A model generated the notes under the pieces. It searched no databases. It worked only from the letters and a program-made list of their open reading frames with translations, and was not told where the DNA came from. Below are positions 62,057 to 64,000 of a DNA stretch of 64,000 nucleotides, piece after piece. The stretch's first letter is position 1. Every line of letters begins with the position of its first letter. The translations under genes were made by a program, and so were the position numbers. The DNA comes from CAIJXB01 sp964439595 (GTDB taxonomy: Bacteria > Chlamydiota > Chlamydiia > Chlamydiales > Rhabdochlamydiaceae), in the NCBI GenBank assembly GCA_964439595.1, contig CAYTOK010000011.1:1-64000 (forward strand), read 5' to 3'.

Positions 62057-63565
62057 ATGCGACTCACAATCTTTACTATATGTGTTTTTTTTACGGGATA
62101 TTTAGAAGCCGAAAGCATCAAAACACCGCAGCATGTCTTTTCTTCGTTAAATCACCGCATGTTAAATCACCCCGGACAGTATCCCTTTCCTACAGATATG
62201 ACTTTCCGTCATTTTGCCAACCACACCATTGATCAAATGACCGAATTCTTTGATCCAGATCTTGTGCAAAAAGCAGATACAATCTACCTAGCAGATTTTT
62301 ACATTTCTTGGTTTATAAAATATATACATCCAAAGATCAAGTACCCCTATATACTCATCTCTAATGACTCCGACTGCTCTCATCCTGACACGGGGGTATG
62401 GGATTACGAAGAGAAGTGGGGATGGTCCCCTTCTGTACATGCTATTAGAACCCTTCTATATGACCCTAAAGTGGCTGCTTGGTTTTGTAAAAATATGATC
62501 ATCTCCAGGCATCCTAAAATTATACAAATTCCGATTGGGCAGCAAATTATTTACTGGAGAAATCCTACGTTTCAAGAAGATCTTTCTTTCTCGATCGAGC
62601 AAAATGTGGATAAAAGCCATTTGCTATACATGAATATGCAACTAGCATCTCATCCAATAAGACCTATACTTTATGATCTTTTCAAAGATAAACCTTACTG
62701 TCTTACTAAAGGATCTACGGCACCTTTAGAATTCTATCACAACCTAGCTTCTTCTAAATTTGTGCTAGCTCCTCCTGGCTACGGTCCGGATACAGTGAGG
62801 TTTTGGGAAGCAATAGCACTTAATTGTATCCCGGTTGTAGAGCACTCAGACCTAGATGATCTATATGCAGATCTGCCAACACTTTTTGTGTATGACTGGA
62901 AAGAAATTGATGAAACTTTACTCCTTACAGAATATGACAAAATACAAAAGGCGAAACCTAAAAAAGACAAAGGTTTTTTCGACTATTGGGCAAATAAAAT
63001 AAAAGCCTATCAAGAAAACATTAAAAAGAGCCCGGAAAACTTTTCTGCAATAACAAATACGCAATTTTCTAAACAGACTCTTCTCTCTTTTTGGAAAATA
63101 TGCAAAAAATATACATCTCCTAACGACAGCCTACTTTGCATCGGCGCTATTATGGGTCTTCGCCCTTTTGAAATAGCAAAAAACACCTCTTTTAAAACAA
63201 TCTATGTCCAAGATCCCTGGGGAGCGTGGGGACATGAAAAACCTACTGCCCATTTATCCAAATATAGTCAAAATCCCCTGCTATCTCACTCTGCAAATAT
63301 TATTCCTATTAGTTTTTATGATAGTGCCTATACAATTTGTGCTTCAAATCGCTCTAATAAGACACATGTTTTTTTAGACCTAATCTATCGAAGACATGAC
63401 ATTATTAAAAATCTAGAAGAAGCTTACCTAAACACCACTAAAGGATCGCTTATAGCAGGAAGCATGGGAACTGACCCCTTTGTGCAAAAAGCACTGAAAA
63501 AATTCAGCGACAACCATAAAGTGAAAATTTTTACAAATAACGACATCTGGTTTTTAGTAAAATAA
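62057..63565 (+). CDS. Exported exostosin-like glycosyltransferase fused to methyltransferase-like domain
   Basis: A 502-residue protein. ATG 62057 begins a signal peptide (MRLTIFTICVFFTGYLEAES); its ribosome binding site is weak and a TTG at 61994 would add 21 polar residues. The first part (to about residue 300) has the exostosin/GT47 signature FVLAPPGYGPDTVRFWEAI followed by NCIPVV. The C-terminal 150 residues follow the pattern of the two Methyltransf_24 proteins nearby (LLCIGAIMGLRPFEIAKNT, VQDPWG, FLDLIYRRHDIIKNLEEAY, GSLIAGSM), but with altered motif I, so that domain may be inactive. The fusion suggests that sugar transfer and methylation act on the same product. Confidence 0.75.
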   Translation: MRLTIFTICVFFTGYLEAESIKTPQHVFSSLNHRMLNHPGQYPFPTDMTFRHFANHTIDQMTEFFDPDLVQKADTIYLADFYISWFIKYIHPKIKYPYILISNDSDCSHPDTGVWDYEEKWGWSPSVHAIRTLLYDPKVAAWFCKNMIISRHPKIIQIPIGQQIIYWRNPTFQEDLSFSIEQNVDKSHLLYMNMQLASHPIRPILYDLFKDKPYCLTKGSTAPLEFYHNLASSKFVLAPPGYGPDTVRFWEAIALNCIPVVEHSDLDDLYADLPTLFVYDWKEIDETLLLTEYDKIQKAKPKKDKGFFDYWANKIKAYQENIKKSPENFSAITNTQFSKQTLLSFWKICKKYTSPNDSLLCIGAIMGLRPFEIAKNTSFKTIYVQDPWGAWGHEKPTAHLSKYSQNPLLSHSANIIPISFYDSAYTICASNRSNKTHVFLDLIYRRHDIIKNLEEAYLNTTKGSLIAGSMGTDPFVQKALKKFSDNHKVKIFTNNDIWFLVK

Positions 63566-63566
63566 G

Positions 63567-64000
63567 CTAAAGAAACTGGGGAAATGCCGATAATGGATCA
63601 ATACCTAACAAAAACAACCTTGCTGGTATACAAAGGATCCCATCCCGTACAATTTTCTCTTCACCTCTATATATAAATATCCTTGTTGCCTCAGGATAAT
63701 CTTTATGAAACTCCTTAAGACCTCGTAGATCTTGCGGAGAAATCGTCTTGCTATTTTTGACTTCTAAAGCAACAAATGACTGCGGCCCATAGATAATAAA
63801 ATCTACTTCTAGCCCAGATTTTGTCCGCCAGAAATACACTTCGTGCTTTTGTTTTTGAAAACCACTCCAACATCGCAAGTGTTCTGCTAGAAGTCCTTCT
63901 AACGCGGCTCCTTCCGCCTCCCTTGACCTATCTAAAAAACCTTGTTTTTTTAGCGCACGAAATACACCAGGATCAAAAAAATAAAATTTAGGATGTGAAG
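63567..64000 (-). CDS. AAA ATPase with DUF4143 C-terminus (partial, cut by right edge)
   Basis: The visible 144 C-terminal codons run open from the window edge and match the end of the AAA_14/DUF4143 ATPase family: KFYFFDPGVFRALKKQG, then HEVYFWRTKSGLEVDFI and FVALEVKNSKTISPQDLRGL, a nuclease-like D-ExK arrangement (EVDF...ALEVKNS). The ATP-binding part lies beyond the edge. These genes are common, mobile and of unclear function. The stop is one base from the end of the convergent exostosin-like gene. It belongs to the same broad group as the remnant at 56008-56300 but is not the same subfamily. Confidence 0.85.
   Translation of the reverse strand, partial: SHPKFYFFDPGVFRALKKQGFLDRSREAEGAALEGLLAEHLRCWSGFQKQKHEVYFWRTKSGLEVDFIIYGPQSFVALEVKNSKTISPQDLRGLKEFHKDYPEATRIFIYRGEEKIVRDGILCIPARLFLLGIDPLSAFPQFL

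Noticed and set aside
1..64000. tRNA or rRNA genes
   Set aside because: I looked for T-arm motifs and conserved rRNA segments on both strands and found no convincing candidate.

Overview
The window looks like a chromosomal segment of a member of the Chlamydiota outside the genus Chlamydia, most like the Simkania/Rhabdochlamydia type of amoeba- or arthropod-associated lineage. That placement is an inference. The support is a low-G+C genome; a type III secretion block in the chlamydial order sctJ-(CT560-like)-sctL-sctR-sctS-sctT; proteins shaped like chlamydial Inc proteins beside it; several MOMP-like barrels; a TyrP-type permease; a sufBCDS operon; and kdsB for Kdo lipopolysaccharide. No rRNA, tRNA, CRISPR array or intact insertion sequence was found.

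Layout. 1-10.7 kb: recQ, a membrane-anchored methyltransferase-like protein, glgP, an SthA-like flavoprotein, and a two-gene transporter operon (EamA + AGCS) whose second gene has no standard start codon where its conserved N-terminus begins. 10.8-17.2 kb: five paralogous Inc-like genes, four with the same promoter type. 17.5-21.9 kb: the type III secretion operon. 21.9-26.0 kb: four tandem, signal-peptide-bearing paralogues whose core matches the spacing of PI3/PI4-kinase catalytic motifs. 26.3-29.9 kb: three outer-membrane barrels. 30.0-35.6 kb: suf operon and kdsB. 35.6-44.5 kb: an accessory block with an AlbA/HTH regulator and operator-like repeats, an MFS transporter, and an RHS protein with a hydrolase-like C-terminus coupled to a possible immunity gene. 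44.6-54.7 kb: tyrP, an outer-membrane protein, a membrane-associated MutS-like ATPase, an exported thioredoxin reductase-thioredoxin fusion, and kbl-tdh. 54.8-64 kb: exported glycosyltransferases and methyltransferases mixed with gene remains (an ATPase pseudogene, an autotransporter fragment), ending in an ATPase gene cut by the window edge.

How the parts relate. The Inc-like proteins are plausible cargo of the adjoining secretion system and would sit in the host-derived vacuole membrane. The kinase-like family and the glycosyltransferase/methyltransferase set have no obvious type III signal but carry Sec signal peptides, so they may act in the periplasm or beyond. One methyltransferase shares the mature N-terminal ADWN motif with the kinase-like family, which hints at common processing or sorting. 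The most unusual material is the tandem kinase-like family (21.9-26 kb), the Inc-like array (10.8-17.2 kb) and the exported sugar/methyl-transfer cluster (54.8-63.6 kb).
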